Assembly: GCA_036897525.1 (NCBI GenBank)
Contig: JAYMTJ010000024.1
Coordinates: 1 to 64,000 of the forward strand
Direction of reading: 5' to 3'
Length of the DNA: 64,000 bases
From: Pelargonium x hortorum
Taxonomy: Eukaryota; Streptophyta; Magnoliopsida; Geraniales; Geraniaceae
Below, in pieces: positions 23,300 through 34,999 of this stretch (position 1 is the first letter of the stretch; each line of letters begins with the position of its first letter). Below the pieces are notes generated by a model, which saw only the letters and a program-made list of their open reading frames with translations, was not told the DNA's origin and ran no database searches. The position numbers were made by a program, and so were the translations under genes.

Positions 23300-26200
23300 A
23301 ACATTTTTGATATTAGATTTTACTGTGTACCCGAGTATTCGCATTACAGGAAACTATTAAACCCTTAATATTAATTAAGAATAACGTTATTCCGCTAAAT
23401 CCGGGCCCGTGCTAGAACCCAAGTCTTCTATTTATTCTATTCAACCTCACTCACAAAAATCGGGCAGACAAACATACTAAGAGTATAGTAAAGAGACCCC
23501 CATACAAAGCGACTCTCTTACATTTTTCGGCTCAAAGTTAAGACTTAGGGAGGGGTCCCCTCTTGTACTTGTGAAAAAACTTGTTTTGAAACGAGATTAG
23601 CAGAGAAAGGGAATTTCTTTAGCTTTAGATTCGCAATTGGTTAAGAACTCTAGATATATGATATATAAAAGGGGTTCTTTAAACACTCTAAACTGGATTT
23701 GTGAATAACAAACATGAGAGGCCCTTGTCAAATTCCCGACTTACTCGTCTTAATAACTCTAAAATAAAAAAGATAAAAAGCCCTTAATTTCTGATAAGTA
23801 GGGTTCATAGTACAGCGCTCCCTTTTAATAAACAGTTTCTAATGCAAGCAAAGCCTAGACTTCTAAGCTATCCCCCGGCTTTCTTTCAGGAAAGGTAATA
23901 CTTCACGCCACACTCCCAAAGGCAGAGTTGAACAGAGTGTTCTGAAAGCAAAAGTAGGGAAAACTCAACAAGTATTTGTAGGAATAAAGATTCTCTGGTA
24001 AAATCAAAATCAGTGCTTATAATTATAAGTAAGATTTTGATTAGTGCAAAAAGAATTTCCGTTTATATTATAGCAACCCTTTTGCAATTTGCAACTAAGA
24101 CTTTTTTGTCAATAGAACCCGCGTTCTGCTCCCAAACACTATTATGAAATACAAAGAAATTAGGTATCAAGGATCGAAATACTAAGAAAAAGCTCTAATT
24201 CCGCAAATCCAGGTTATGGTTGGTAAGATGATTCTTTCTATGCACTACAAGGCCTTATCCTATACAAAGAAAAAAGCGTAGAAGGTGGATCCACTTTAAA
24301 AACTAAATACTATCCCTATCTCTATAGAATAAGAAAATAGCTGCAGGGAACGCTAATTAAATTACAAAGCAAAGGCAAAAACATAATGAGGACTCCTCAA
24401 TTCTGGGTATTTCACTAACCCGAGCCCCTTTTTCAAAAGAAATCCTAGCTAGTAGTAAGTGAAGCTAGAGAAGCTGTCCCAACTTGTAAAGGCCTTATCC
24501 TATTTGAACGAGAAACCCAGAAGACAAGAGGGATACAAAGAAACTGGCAACGCAACTACTTCATTAAAGAATCCTGTAGAAGCTAAGAAAAACATAAGAT
24601 AGATCAAAGCAAACACTGCTCCTTTTTTATATCTAGAATCTCGATTATCTACAGTTCGGGTACCCGGCTGGTTACCTATTCAACCTATTTATCTACGATT
24701 TTATTGTATCTATTTTCAATTTGCTTCCTTTACAACAGAATGGATTCGCTTCCTTGTTTTAGAAAAAAGCCCACTCCTATTCATAAGCAGAACTAGAAAA
24801 ACCCCCTTACTGCCTTTTTGAAAAGGAATTCCTGCTTTGACTCCGTTTAGGGGCCTAGTCACTTATTTACGTTTATGATATGAATTTCTTAAAAGAGCTA
24901 CTAAGGCACCTAGTTCTAATCCCACAGCACTCCTAAGACTCAGAAATCTCTCTGCCGATCCTTATAAAATCGAGTCAGGTCTCCTAGTTCGAGTGATCCG
25001 AGGGATCCCTTAATCGCTTTAATATTTTTGCTTTATGGGGTCTGCACTTTTATAAAGGATTAAGTTTAATCTGTAGAGTCTCCGGGGTGGAGAAGTGCTA
25101 TATTAAGTGGTTGGTTTTGACAGCGCTTTGCCTATGCAACTCTACTATGATTAGAATCTTAAATAGGACGTAAACTAAGGGACTCCGGATAGTTTTCTGG
25201 ATTCTAGGATAAAGGGATCCTTAAATTATTGCCTAAATCCGCCGTTGTTAAACTAAAAAAAAAGTATTCTGTTATTTAGCACGCCCCCGGTTTGCATAAA
25301 GTCCTTTGATAGGGACCTTGTGCTGTTACTAGTTTTAGAGAGCCTTAAGTAACTAAGCAATTTCTCCTTTTCATATTCTAGTTTCGACATAACAGGGTTT
25401 AGATGGACCCCTTGCGATTAGGACTAAGGCGTGGTTTTGGTATGATTACAAACGAGTTCTTTGCTGGACTTCCTCCTCAGTCAATTTGAAAAGACTGCTA
25501 GGAAGGTAATTATTCTTGTTTGAACTTAAAGGGAGAATTCATAGGGCATGAAGACTTTCTTTTAATCTTAAAGCCGCGTTATGAACCCATAAAGTTTTTT
25601 AAGTACTAAAAGTGGCAGTTACGTGCGCAGGTTCAAATCGTCTCATACCTAACAAAGTGGGTTTTTTGAATAAAGCAGGAAAGTTTCTTTTTTCAAACAG
25701 AAACAGTATATGCTAATCCCTATTCTCTAGTTAAGAAACGAGCGCATCCCAAATAAAGTAAAGGATTCGATGCGGAACCCCTAGTTGCTTTTTCGGTAAA
25801 TTAGTTCGAGTATTTGAAAAGAGGGTTACTCTCTAAGTTTTCTCTAATAGGACTTACTGCAAATATTGCCGCTAAAAGCAAGGAATCTTCGCTATTACAC
25901 GCTCTATCTACCCAAGATACTAAGTGCTTTCTTACAATCCCTAAGTACGAAGTTTGTTAGATTTTGTTCCTATGCACTCTCCCAGCGAAGTTCCCTAAAT
26001 AATCACATCTTCTTAACAAGTTCTATAGTATTCTAAACCCCTGCTTCGTATTCCCTGCAAACTTCTACATTCCTCACAAAAAGGAAGTTCGTTTCACTAA
26101 AAGAATCCCTCAATAAACTCTAATTACAATGTCTTAAGTTCTGCTCTTGTCAACGAGCTCATTCGAACCTATGACTTAACTTCAGGGTTTTCTATCGCGT

Positions 26201-28195
26201 AGCTTCTACAAAAAAACGCTATTAGTGCATGCTAAGAAATGAATAACTCGAATAAAAACAAGATTTTTTGGCGGGGCCTTTTTTTTAACTTGGGTTTATT
26301 TACAGGAAAAAACATATATTATTAATAAGGATACCTTTTTCATTTTAGAACTCTGTAGAGAAGTATATGATTAGCTAATTATGCCCATTTCCAGGTCTCT
26401 ATCTCGGATTAGATTATACCTCTTTAACCTCTTTCCTGTTCTAACGCAATTTCTGGATCTGATATTTTTTGTTAGATATTTACTCGTTTTTGCATAGCTA
26501 CACTATCTAAAGAATTTCTAGAATTTCAAAGTTTCTTTGTCTAAGTGATTCTAGTTTTTGGCAATTAGGACGGTACTAACTAAAGGATCCCTTATTTAGT
26601 TTTATTTACAGTTTCTGGATAAAGAAGGATAAAGCTGCGCTATTATTCCTTAATAGAATTCTGTCTACTTTAGAACCTTACAGTATCTTACCTTGAGGTA
26701 GGTCTGAGTTTCAATCTCATTTTTGAGGGGGGATAAATTTCATGACATAAGCGCTTTGTTGTCTTCTTGCACCTAAAAAACGGAGTTCGATTACCTAACT
26801 ATGCCCAGCAATAACTAAATCTGCACGGATCGAAGCGAAGAGATTCCTTATTAAGCAAAAAAGAGGGTTTATCCGGCTAGACAGACGAGGGTACCCCCTT
26901 CAGCATTTCAGTTATTATGATTAGTAAATTACTTATTATTATTTAATAACTCCTCCTTATTTTATTTCACATAGTATTATAAAAACATCCAGTTACGAGA
27001 CTTGTATAACCCCAGGTTGGGAGATAAAGCTTAGTAAGAGTTTCCTTTTAAAATCCCTTTTTTCGTTTAGATCAAAGAGTTAAGTAGCTTACTTCTAGTT
27101 GTATTTCCCTTTTGTCTCATTTTGTACCGCCCTAAGCACTATATACATAAAGGGTGCTCTACTAAAATACAATAGAAAACGTTTTTGATAATAGGGCTAG
27201 CTGTTCTAATTATTTAACCTTTTTGTACGCTGTAATTAAAGGTATCCGTTTTAACCCGATATTCAAGGCTAAGTTAGGCCTAATCCTTTTGATACAACTC
27301 TTTTGAGTCTCTTTGGTCATTTAGAAGAGAACCGGCTTAGATAAAAATCTTTATCAAGGATTTCGTTTTTATAATATTTTAATCTTGATAGGCATATGGG
27401 AACATCCTAATTCAACAATTACTCGTACTGCCCGGTGTGTGAGAGATATCACAACAAGTTCCATTTACCTATTTTTAGCATTCGCTTTTCTATATTCAAT
27501 TTGCTAAAGCCTTGTTCATTTGATCGGAATGTTCCCTTACAGGTACAGGAACCTCTAAGAATCTTGCGAACACCTTTTCTTTCTAAATAAAGGTTACTTA
27601 TCAGTATCAGGAACTTCTAAAAGAATTCTTAGTTAGCTGCTTGCCAACGAATACAAAACCCAGAATGAATACAATTCCTAGAGTTACAGATCTTTATTTA
27701 CTTTAATTGAGTTCTTCTAAAGTTACTTCTTATCCAGAAGATGATGATTAAGAAATACCGGAACTTTCCTAATAAATAGTTACTAAGTAAGATAAGTCAG
27801 TTAATGCTTAGACTTAGACTAGAATCAGTGAAGCACTTGGTTTTTCCCTTTTATATTCCAGAGTTCAGGGTAAGGAAAGCCTCCCATAGTTTCATAAGAG
27901 TGCCCAATAGAAAAAATGTAATATCCAAGGGTTTTCTATTATAGGCAGGTGACGGATTTCTCTAACAGTATATAAACTTCGTTTCTCGGAGCTTTTCTTT
28001 AGTTTTTTTAGTTTTACCTAATTATAGTTCTGAGACATTCCGGAGCTAATTCCTCACCTACTTTAACTGAAAATGCCCTATAACTAGAATCTACGCAGGA
28101 AAATAGAACTACCTCGAGGGGTATTACTTTTTATAATAATAAAGTCTTACAAAAATTGTAAAAACCGCAAAAGCAATGACTCTATTGACCGACTT
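23300..28195. other. AT-rich non-coding stretch
   Basis: No gene is seen. A GCAGGTTCAAATCG segment near 25.63 kb looks like a tRNA tail but its arm does not pair. GGATCC inside small palindromes recurs at 24.29, 25.01, 25.21 and 26.58 kb. Open frames are all short. Confidence 0.55.
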
Positions 28196-28345
28196 CTGTT
28201 TCATAGCTATACCCTCTATTACTCAGACCTATACTCTCAATCTGTAGCTTACTCGTAACTATACCGATCTTATGCACCTTACTCATACCAGTACTTTTCT
28301 TCTGTATCCCGGGTTTCTTAGCTGCCCTTTCTTGACGAAAGCCTG
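28195..28345. repeat. Pyrimidine- and TAGC-rich tract
   Basis: Short reiterations of TAGCTATACC, CTTACTC and ACCTATACTC words, the same texture as 3.9-4.1 and 31.7-31.9 kb. No coding potential is visible. Confidence 0.35.
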
Positions 28346-28560
28346 TACTTATTGAATTTCCTGTGACTTATATTAACAGGATCGGGAAGCTTGACTTCTT
28401 TAGCTAGTAGTACTTTGTTATAGAAAACCCCTCTAATTCTAGTCTAGAGAAGCTAAGGACTCACCTTTCTTCTTAAAAGCTAGACTCTCTATCTTGTCTC
28501 TTTAGCTACAGACTTTCAGGAAAAAGGTCATGAGAGAAAACCCTGATCAAGAAGAGTCAA

Positions 28561-28637
28561 GATCTCCAACTCGACTCGAACCCATGCATGCTGGTTCCAC
28601 TAACCGGTGCTTTACCATTCAATGAAACTAAGAAACA
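28561..28637 (-). pseudogene. trnQ-like tRNA remnant with altered anticodon
   Basis: On the minus strand GGTAAAGCACCGGTT matches the D-loop to anticodon-stem part of Gln tRNAs (usual form GGTAAGGCACCGGTT, from memory). The D stem GTTT/AAGC pairs. The anticodon stem CCGGT/ACCAG has one C-A mismatch. The loop reads TAGTGGA in place of TTTTGGT, so the anticodon position is GTG and U33 is lost. The TΨC loop GGTTCGAGT is present but its stem barely pairs, and the acceptor ends match poorly. Most likely a dead Gln tRNA copy. Confidence 0.4.
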
Positions 28638-28939
28638 CAAGCTACCAAGCAAGTCTTACTGACTCATCCATTCTGTGTCCCTTTAGAGAGTACTAATCCC
28701 GTGACTTTCATTATCAGGAATTGAAACACTTGAAACAAAGGAACACAAAAGCAACTCCGACCTTGTCGCCTTAATAGCAGCTTCTTAAACTGAAAACTGA
28801 AATCTTGTCCTGTAAAACCAATTTCATTCAAGGCCTTGTACTTGTCTACTCAAACTAAGAAAACTCACTAACTTGGATGTAACTGCTCAGAATGATTCCT
28901 GCTTTTAGGGAAAGAAAGACTCTGACTTTGGCGCCTTCT

Positions 28940-29950
28940 TAGCTTAGAGGAATTAGAGTTGGATTGTTCACAGGCTTTCAACCAACTACACTCGCTAGCA
29001 TTCAATTCCAACTATCGACTTAGGAATAAGAAATCAGTTTCCTTACAGTACAATTCTTATCTCTTCCTAATACCTTCTCTAACAGCTTTCACTATCAATA
29101 TTGAGGAATTATTAAGAAACTTCCTTTCAGTACAATTCTTATATCTTCCTAATACCTATAGAGTACAAACAACTGAGGTACGTAGTCAATTGCTCGTTAG
29201 GAAGTCTTAATAAGGTCTCCGGAGGTGAATATATTCACTCTTCCTAACACCCTCTTCCTACAACTCCTATCTACACCGGTAAAAGAGAAGACATTAATCC
29301 TTTGCTCGCTGTTACAGTACTGGCTATCGATTGACCTAGCAACACTTGCGCCTAGAAAGCATTGACCGACCTTCAACTACTCTCACAGGCTATCGACTGC
29401 AGCACTTCCTTGGATCGTTAGTACAGTACCGTCAATTGATAGCTACAGTCAGTTGTTACTAGCTTTGTACAGTGTAGCTCACTTGCTTTAGATGGTTTAG
29501 GAAGAATTAAGAAACTTACTGTAAGGACAATATATTCTATATTGCCTAAGAATTAATAGCACCAATTCCTTAGGCTCGTTACCATTATCTGCACTAGCTA
29601 GTTGGTTTAGGAAACTGAGTATTACACTTTCTTCTGAAGTTGGCAGGCTTAGAATCGACTCCACAGGCAATGGACTTCAACTGCTAAGATAGAGATACTG
29701 CTAACTAGAACTGGTTAAGCTCCTTCCATCAGCTTAGATCTCCATCCTTCTATCGACACCGACTAGCAACATCGACAGAAAGGACTTGGCAATAGACAGC
29801 TAAGATAGAGCAACACCGGGTTTAGCTACCTCAGCTCAGGAGTATAGAGTATAGATTAGCTACACTTGCGCCATCAGATAGACCTTCTTTCGACAGGAGT
29901 CTTCCGGCACAGACAGAATGCAAGAGCTTGCTTCCCTTTAGAATTAGAAA
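28940..29950. repeat. Region of short degenerate repeats
   Basis: Several motifs recur. GGCTATCGAYTG is at about 29323 and 29389, with looser relatives (ACTATCGACTT, GGCAATGGACTTCAACTG) at 29009 and 29672 and an inverted form near 29432. A 30-bp direct repeat (29046-29075 and 29128-29157) has one mismatch. TTAAGAAACTT recurs near 29110 and 29508. An 83-codon frame (28959-29210) spans the direct repeats and is not supported as a gene. Confidence 0.5.
29046..29157. repeat. Direct repeat pair, 30 bp, 29 identical
   Basis: The repeat begins CAGTACAATTCTTAT and ends TCTTCCTAATACCT. The two copies start 82 bp apart. Similar AAGAAA...TTCC sequence precedes both, so the duplicated unit was probably longer and the flanks have drifted. 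Confidence 0.85.
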
Positions 29951-32900
29951 ACTTTTTTCTTGTTTAGGAATTCTGATATCTAGGGTAGGGAGTCTAATAG
30001 CTACAGACTAGAAAACTGGAATAACAGACTCAAACTTGTGGAAATTCTTTAACTTAACTAAAATCTTTCTTCATAACTTCTATATTCTAAGACCCTCTTG
30101 TTGTATACCTTGTAGAGGAGCGGATTCGGAGAACAGCCTTTCTAATTGTTTGGTGCCTTCTTGGGTGTAACCCGGAGTTCTTCTTGAGCTTGATTTGCTA
30201 GAGATAGAATTCTTATGTTACTCTAGTTTAGATTACTAGTTTGTTATGGAATATGGAATAGATATCAATTTATATAGTATAAGGAGTTATAGTTAAGTTA
30301 TACTGGTATTACGTTAAGGCGCGAAGCCCTCTAGTGTTATGCTTTTCTCATTAACAGAGGAAAAGAGCTTTAGAAGATAATGAGTACATAAAGCAATCTT
30401 TCCCTTGTGTGTCTAACCTTTTAAAAGTTCAAAGGGTTTTCTCCCCAAGAACAAGAAATTCATCTAGTTGCTACCTCTTTATTTGGGCTTGAAAAATGAT
30501 AATATTATACTAATGTATACCTTAGTAAACCTATTTGAGCTAGCCATATATAAAGAAATCCATAACCAGAATCTCAAGTATAAGTAAAAGGCATCCGCGG
30601 TAAGGGCAGCTGTAGTTTGTAGAAGGCTTCTTGTTAGTTACTTTTTTACCTTTCCTGTGTTGCGTAGTATTGACCAGAGTACCCTGTATGTAGTGCTTAT
30701 TCCATATTCTAGCTCTAACAAAGTGTCAAGCTAAAGCCGTTTATAATAGTGACCTCTAGTAAAGGCGGTCGGAGCTTCTTATCGAGGAAATAAGATCCAC
30801 AATTTTCCCTTGTAGAGAGGCTTTTCTCAAATGTCAATTCATGTTTCATATAGCTATGAAAGTTCATTTTCTATTAACCAATTCCTGTTCTAGTTTTCCA
30901 AGTACAACAAGTTTTTACTAAACGGAGGAGGTAGAGATATAGACTAATCCAGGAGTTCTAAAGTCTAAATGAATCAGTCTCTAATCTAGAAATAGTCAAA
31001 GGTATATAGGAGTCCTTTTTCCAAGCAAGCTTGCTTGTATAGCTTTGGGAAGTAAACATTAAAGGCATTTACATGTTAAATGGACACTCGAAAGAGACTT
31101 GGTTATAGTTCCTAGCTTTACAACTTTAAATAGGAAATTGTTTCCATTTATTGTATTAGTAAAAAGTTTACCTTTACTACTTGTTGCTGTTCCTGTATCT
31201 GTATTCTGCTTAAAGGCATTCAAGCGATAAAGAACTAAGTAAGTTGAGTCTTTGTTTAGGGACAATGAAAAACGTAGGTTTGACAATTCCTCTAAAAACC
31301 TTGAAATGAAAGAGTAAATAGGAATACCCAAGCTTGCCTTCTATTCCCCAAAAGAATCTAGGAATTGAAGAGTTAGGAATGGGTAAAATGAGGGCGCTTT
31401 AGAGCTTATTAACATTTTGATTCAAGTCAGTCTATCCATAAGCATTCAAGTCACCAAGATATTTAGCTCAATCTGGGATAGAATCTAGAAATTATGTACT
31501 TTTCTTTGCCTTTTGTGTTCTAAATTCTTTGTTAGACTAGTATGCCTTGATGTAAACCCTTGCATTATAGTTATTTACAGTAAAGTTTAAACTAAACTAG
31601 CGTTCTAACAGATTAATTAAAGTAGGAGTAGAGCTCATTCTAAGTACTTTTCACTAGCTTTCAGAAGGGCTTTCTAATTCTAAGAAGTTCATTACTCGTT
31701 GTTAATGCGTTTTCCTTCTACTCTATCTGTATTTTATAGCTAAAACTCAATTTTGAAATTCTTTATCCTAATCATAGCTAAACTCTGAACTTCGTACCTT
31801 GTAGCTGTACCAATACCTAACCTCATAGCTAGACTCTTCCATTTTCAGATCTTCCTTACTAAATTACCATTAACTAAAAGAAACAAGCAACCCCTTTCAC
31901 TTTAGACTCTGAAATTCCTTATAGCTCCGAATTGTGCTTTTACAACTGAATTCGCCGGAGATTCACGAGTTTTTCCGTTTCTTATAAGTGCTCTTTACCT
32001 TTAAGACCCAGACGGATAACAAAGCTTACTTTAGCTTGACTTTCCTTGCCTGCTATCACTACAAAAAGCAAGGATATGGAAACCACGGGAAAGAACTCCT
32101 ATGGATCTAATAGAGCGCTAGAAAATTCTAAATAAAAGTACTTAAAGCTTGCAAAGTTTGGCCGCATAAATTTGGAAGCTTTAAGTTACAAATATTAAGA
32201 AAAGTCTTGATATTAAGATTAATAAGGCTAGGATGAAGACTCAGAGAGGTCTAGCAGCTAAAAAAAGATTTTTAGGTATTTAGATTAGAAGGGTATAGCT
32301 TCTTATTAAAGAAGAAAGAGCTAAAGAAGATACAAAGACTTATGGATAGTCTAGGTTCTAGCATACATAAGAGTCTAACCCATAAGATACTGAGTACTGC
32401 TAAGAGTAAGACTGGGAAGACTAAAGCTAGAGGTTAGGAAAAAGGTATAGCCAATAAAGTATAGGTCTTATTCATATGAAAGTGATGCTTAAGAGTAGGA
32501 ATGCAATGCTATGAAAAGGCAAGGAAGAAGTCAATAAGAGACAAAGAATACTAGGCGAGTAAGAATGAAAGTAAAGAAATGAAACAACTATAAAAGACTG
32601 AAATGTATGAGCTCTCGATTGTTTTATTAGGAATACAGTATGATTATGGTGCTATGAAAGGCTACAGCTAGGAGTCTTTTAACTTCTTGGACTTGGAAAT
32701 TCAGTAAGAAAAGTCAAATAGAATTAGGAGAGTTCCGTCTGAGGTATCGAGTGTTAGAGAAGGTTCCTTTATACAAGGGATCTCAAACTTTTGCTATAGT
32801 CCGGGTAAAAGGTCGTGTTTTTTCGCTTCTAATTTGGGAGCTTCCTGTATACAAAAAGAAAAGTTTGCCTTAGACTTCTTAAATTGAAATGAATCCAGTA

Positions 32901-34680
32901 TAGTAAGGAAGTCTCCTTTTTTTGATATGCCCTAGTTTTCTAAAGAGGTATTCCCCAGTCTTTTAGATATGATAGGACTTGAACTCTCACCATTGTCTTA
33001 GTAGCTGTGTGAATTTAGCACTCTCGAAGTTAGGTAAGGCTTGGTTTGTTAACTGAAGGATCCTTAGGAGCTCAAAAAGCCGGATTAAAGAGTACTCTGG
33101 GTTCCCTTTCTTAATATCTCTCAATTTGACTCCTAATTACTCTAAAGGAGTCGTCCTTTCAATAAGCAGTATAGCCCTTGTCACGTTCCTTTTTAAAGAT
33201 CCTATCTAAAATTCCAGGGAAATAACGAGTACCTCCTGAAGGACTATATATAGATTATATCATAAATTTGAAAAAACTTAAGTATAAAGGTTCTTGACTA
33301 AAAAAAAAAAGCTATCACCCAGCTATTAAAGTAAGGAAAGGGGATCCTTTTACTCCTCAATTGTGGATCTACCCTGCCAATTTCATCAAGGGGTTTACTT
33401 ATCGCTAGAACTGGGGGTTGATAAGGCCCCGAACGAAGGAAATAGTAAGCTCTCCTAACCTAGGTTATCCATTATCAGGTAGTTTTCTTAACTGCTATTT
33501 AAAACAGAAAAATTTTCTAAAAAGACTTGCCCGCCCTCAAGTGAATTCTGGAATATGATGTTCTCCCGACTCACTTTAGTCTTTAGACTAAGGAATTTTG
33601 ACTTTTCTAAAAGAACTTTATCCAAGTGATTCCAAAACCCGTGGCCGAGATTCTGTCAAGTACTCCGTATTCATTAAATTAGAACACAAAATGCTTTAGT
33701 CACGACACGAGATTAGATCCAATTGACAGATCGGGTACGCAAGCTTTTGGCTTAACTCAATGCCCCATTTACCTCCTAGCTAGAATTTTGTAGCATTTAA
33801 GAATTTTAACTGGTAAGAACTCTCTACTTTATAGGATTCGGAACTTTGTATATGGCTTTGTCGAAAAGGGCACTACCTATAACTACTCTTCAATATTGCC
33901 GAGAAATCATAAAAAAGTTTTTGGGTGGATAGTTAAAGGGGTCCTAGACCAGTATTCGGGGTTTTCTCTTGTTGAATAGATTCTATAAACCGCTAGCCTG
34001 GCTACCCTGCTTATACTGACTTTGATCTTTCCTCAAAACTATAGCTTTTGCTTGGTAACAGAAGAAATTATAAGGTTCAACCCCCAGGTTACTTGCTTTG
34101 CCAGAGAGTCCCGGAGAGAAAGAAGTGCTTACCCTTTTTACAACCATTTCCCAAGTTCCACTTAACTTATCACTTTTCACTTTATTGCATTACTAGAAAA
34201 GAAACAAACAAGCTGACTTTGAGCTTATACCTATGAACTAACTTTCACTGGAATACATACAAGAGCTCGGGGTTCCTTCTACATAGGTTTACCTGATCTC
34301 AATCTCAGTCCTAAGACCCGTCTTTTCCTAAGAGCTATAAGACCTATATACTCTCTTTATTCCTTAACTCTTTCTTTCTTACTAGCTGAACTGAACCCCC
34401 TTAAAAAACTTTATTCGCTTCCCTACATTATTCTTTAAGGGGCTCCGGAGTCACTTATGACGTTAACCAGCTGTCCTTTTTAGGATGCTTCTTTGAAGTT
34501 CCTTTTTATCCGTATTTTCTACTCTTTTCTAAAAAAACTTTGAATTGCTTATGCTTTTACTTTGCTTTTTTCTAAAGGAGTTCGGCCTTTCCTTGTATTC
34601 TTAAACTACAGAACAGACTAATAAGTTTGATAGGATTTCCTAAAGTCCTCGTTTTCTTTAATATCTTTTAGAATCTCGCT
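29950..34680. other. Non-coding stretch with low-complexity parts
   Basis: No gene is supported. It contains a TAGC-rich tract (31700-31870), a purine-rich TAAGA/AAGACT tract (32225-32560), and a 16-bp perfect palindrome CAAGCAAGCTTGCTTG (31022-31037) whose left part recurs near 8.9 kb. Open frames of 90 codons or fewer are chance-length. Confidence 0.5.
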
Positions 34681-34850
34681 CGAAACAATAAAATAAGTAA
34701 CTAAGAAAGATAAGACAGATTCTACTACTAGTAAGAGCTAAAATACTTGCTTAACTTCCAAGCTTTTTAGAGTAGCTACATATAGGCAAAAGTAAGACTG
34801 AGATCGGTCCTTCTCTAAATAAAAGAAGATTTTGCAGAATGAAGTCTAGG

Positions 34851-34986
34851 ATGCAGGTGTGCCTATAGTGTATGAATGAAATGTACTATCTCTAATCCCG
34901 CGTTAACCTTACTCCGTAAGAAGGACTAGACTATGTATCGAAAAGGTTTGTATCCTCTATAGTCGATAAGAGCAGAATACTAGAGT
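34851..34986 (+). repeat. Family A element, dispersed copy
   Basis: GGTGTGC and TATAGTGTAT open the element, TACTATCTCTAA follows, and then GTTAACCTTACTCCGTAAGAAGG forms an inner hairpin. The terminal stem is CTCTA (34955-34959) with TAGAG (34981-34985) around a loop containing GATAAGAGCAGAA. Block order matches the 21.5 and 55.9 kb copies. A purine-rich tract again precedes it. Confidence 0.55.
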
Positions 34987-34999
34987 AACCCCTTAAACT

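Larger units (their letters stand above)
20690..23300 (+). repeat. Degenerate array of about four family A units
   Basis: A module of about 500-850 bp recurs about four times with heavy divergence. Each unit has pyrimidine-rich, CTACTxC-type sequence, then a purine-rich AAGTACAAGTAAGTCA tract, then a GTTGCTGTTGT-like link, then the family A body. Bodies are at 21014-21170, 21510-21664, 22385-22490 and 23144-23292. Upstream links share AAGCCAAGTAAGTC and GTCAGTCAG-type words. Divergence is far beyond that of a recent tandem repeat, so either the array is old or only parts are conserved. Confidence 0.55.

Noticed and set aside
25625-25650. tRNA-tail-like GCAGGTTCAAATCGTCTC
   Set aside because: The TΨC stem does not pair and no other arm is present.
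27425-27460. CTGCCCGGTGTGTGAG, partly like the complement of the small-subunit rRNA 3' end
   Set aside because: Only a short partial match; nothing else of an rRNA is present upstream or downstream. A similar weak match near 1165 was rejected for the same reason.
34923-34964. GACTA and TAGTC 26 bases apart in the 34.9 kb family A copy, like the P7 pairing of a group I intron
   Set aside because: The TAGTC partner is missing in the other family A copies, and no other group I core elements are seen.
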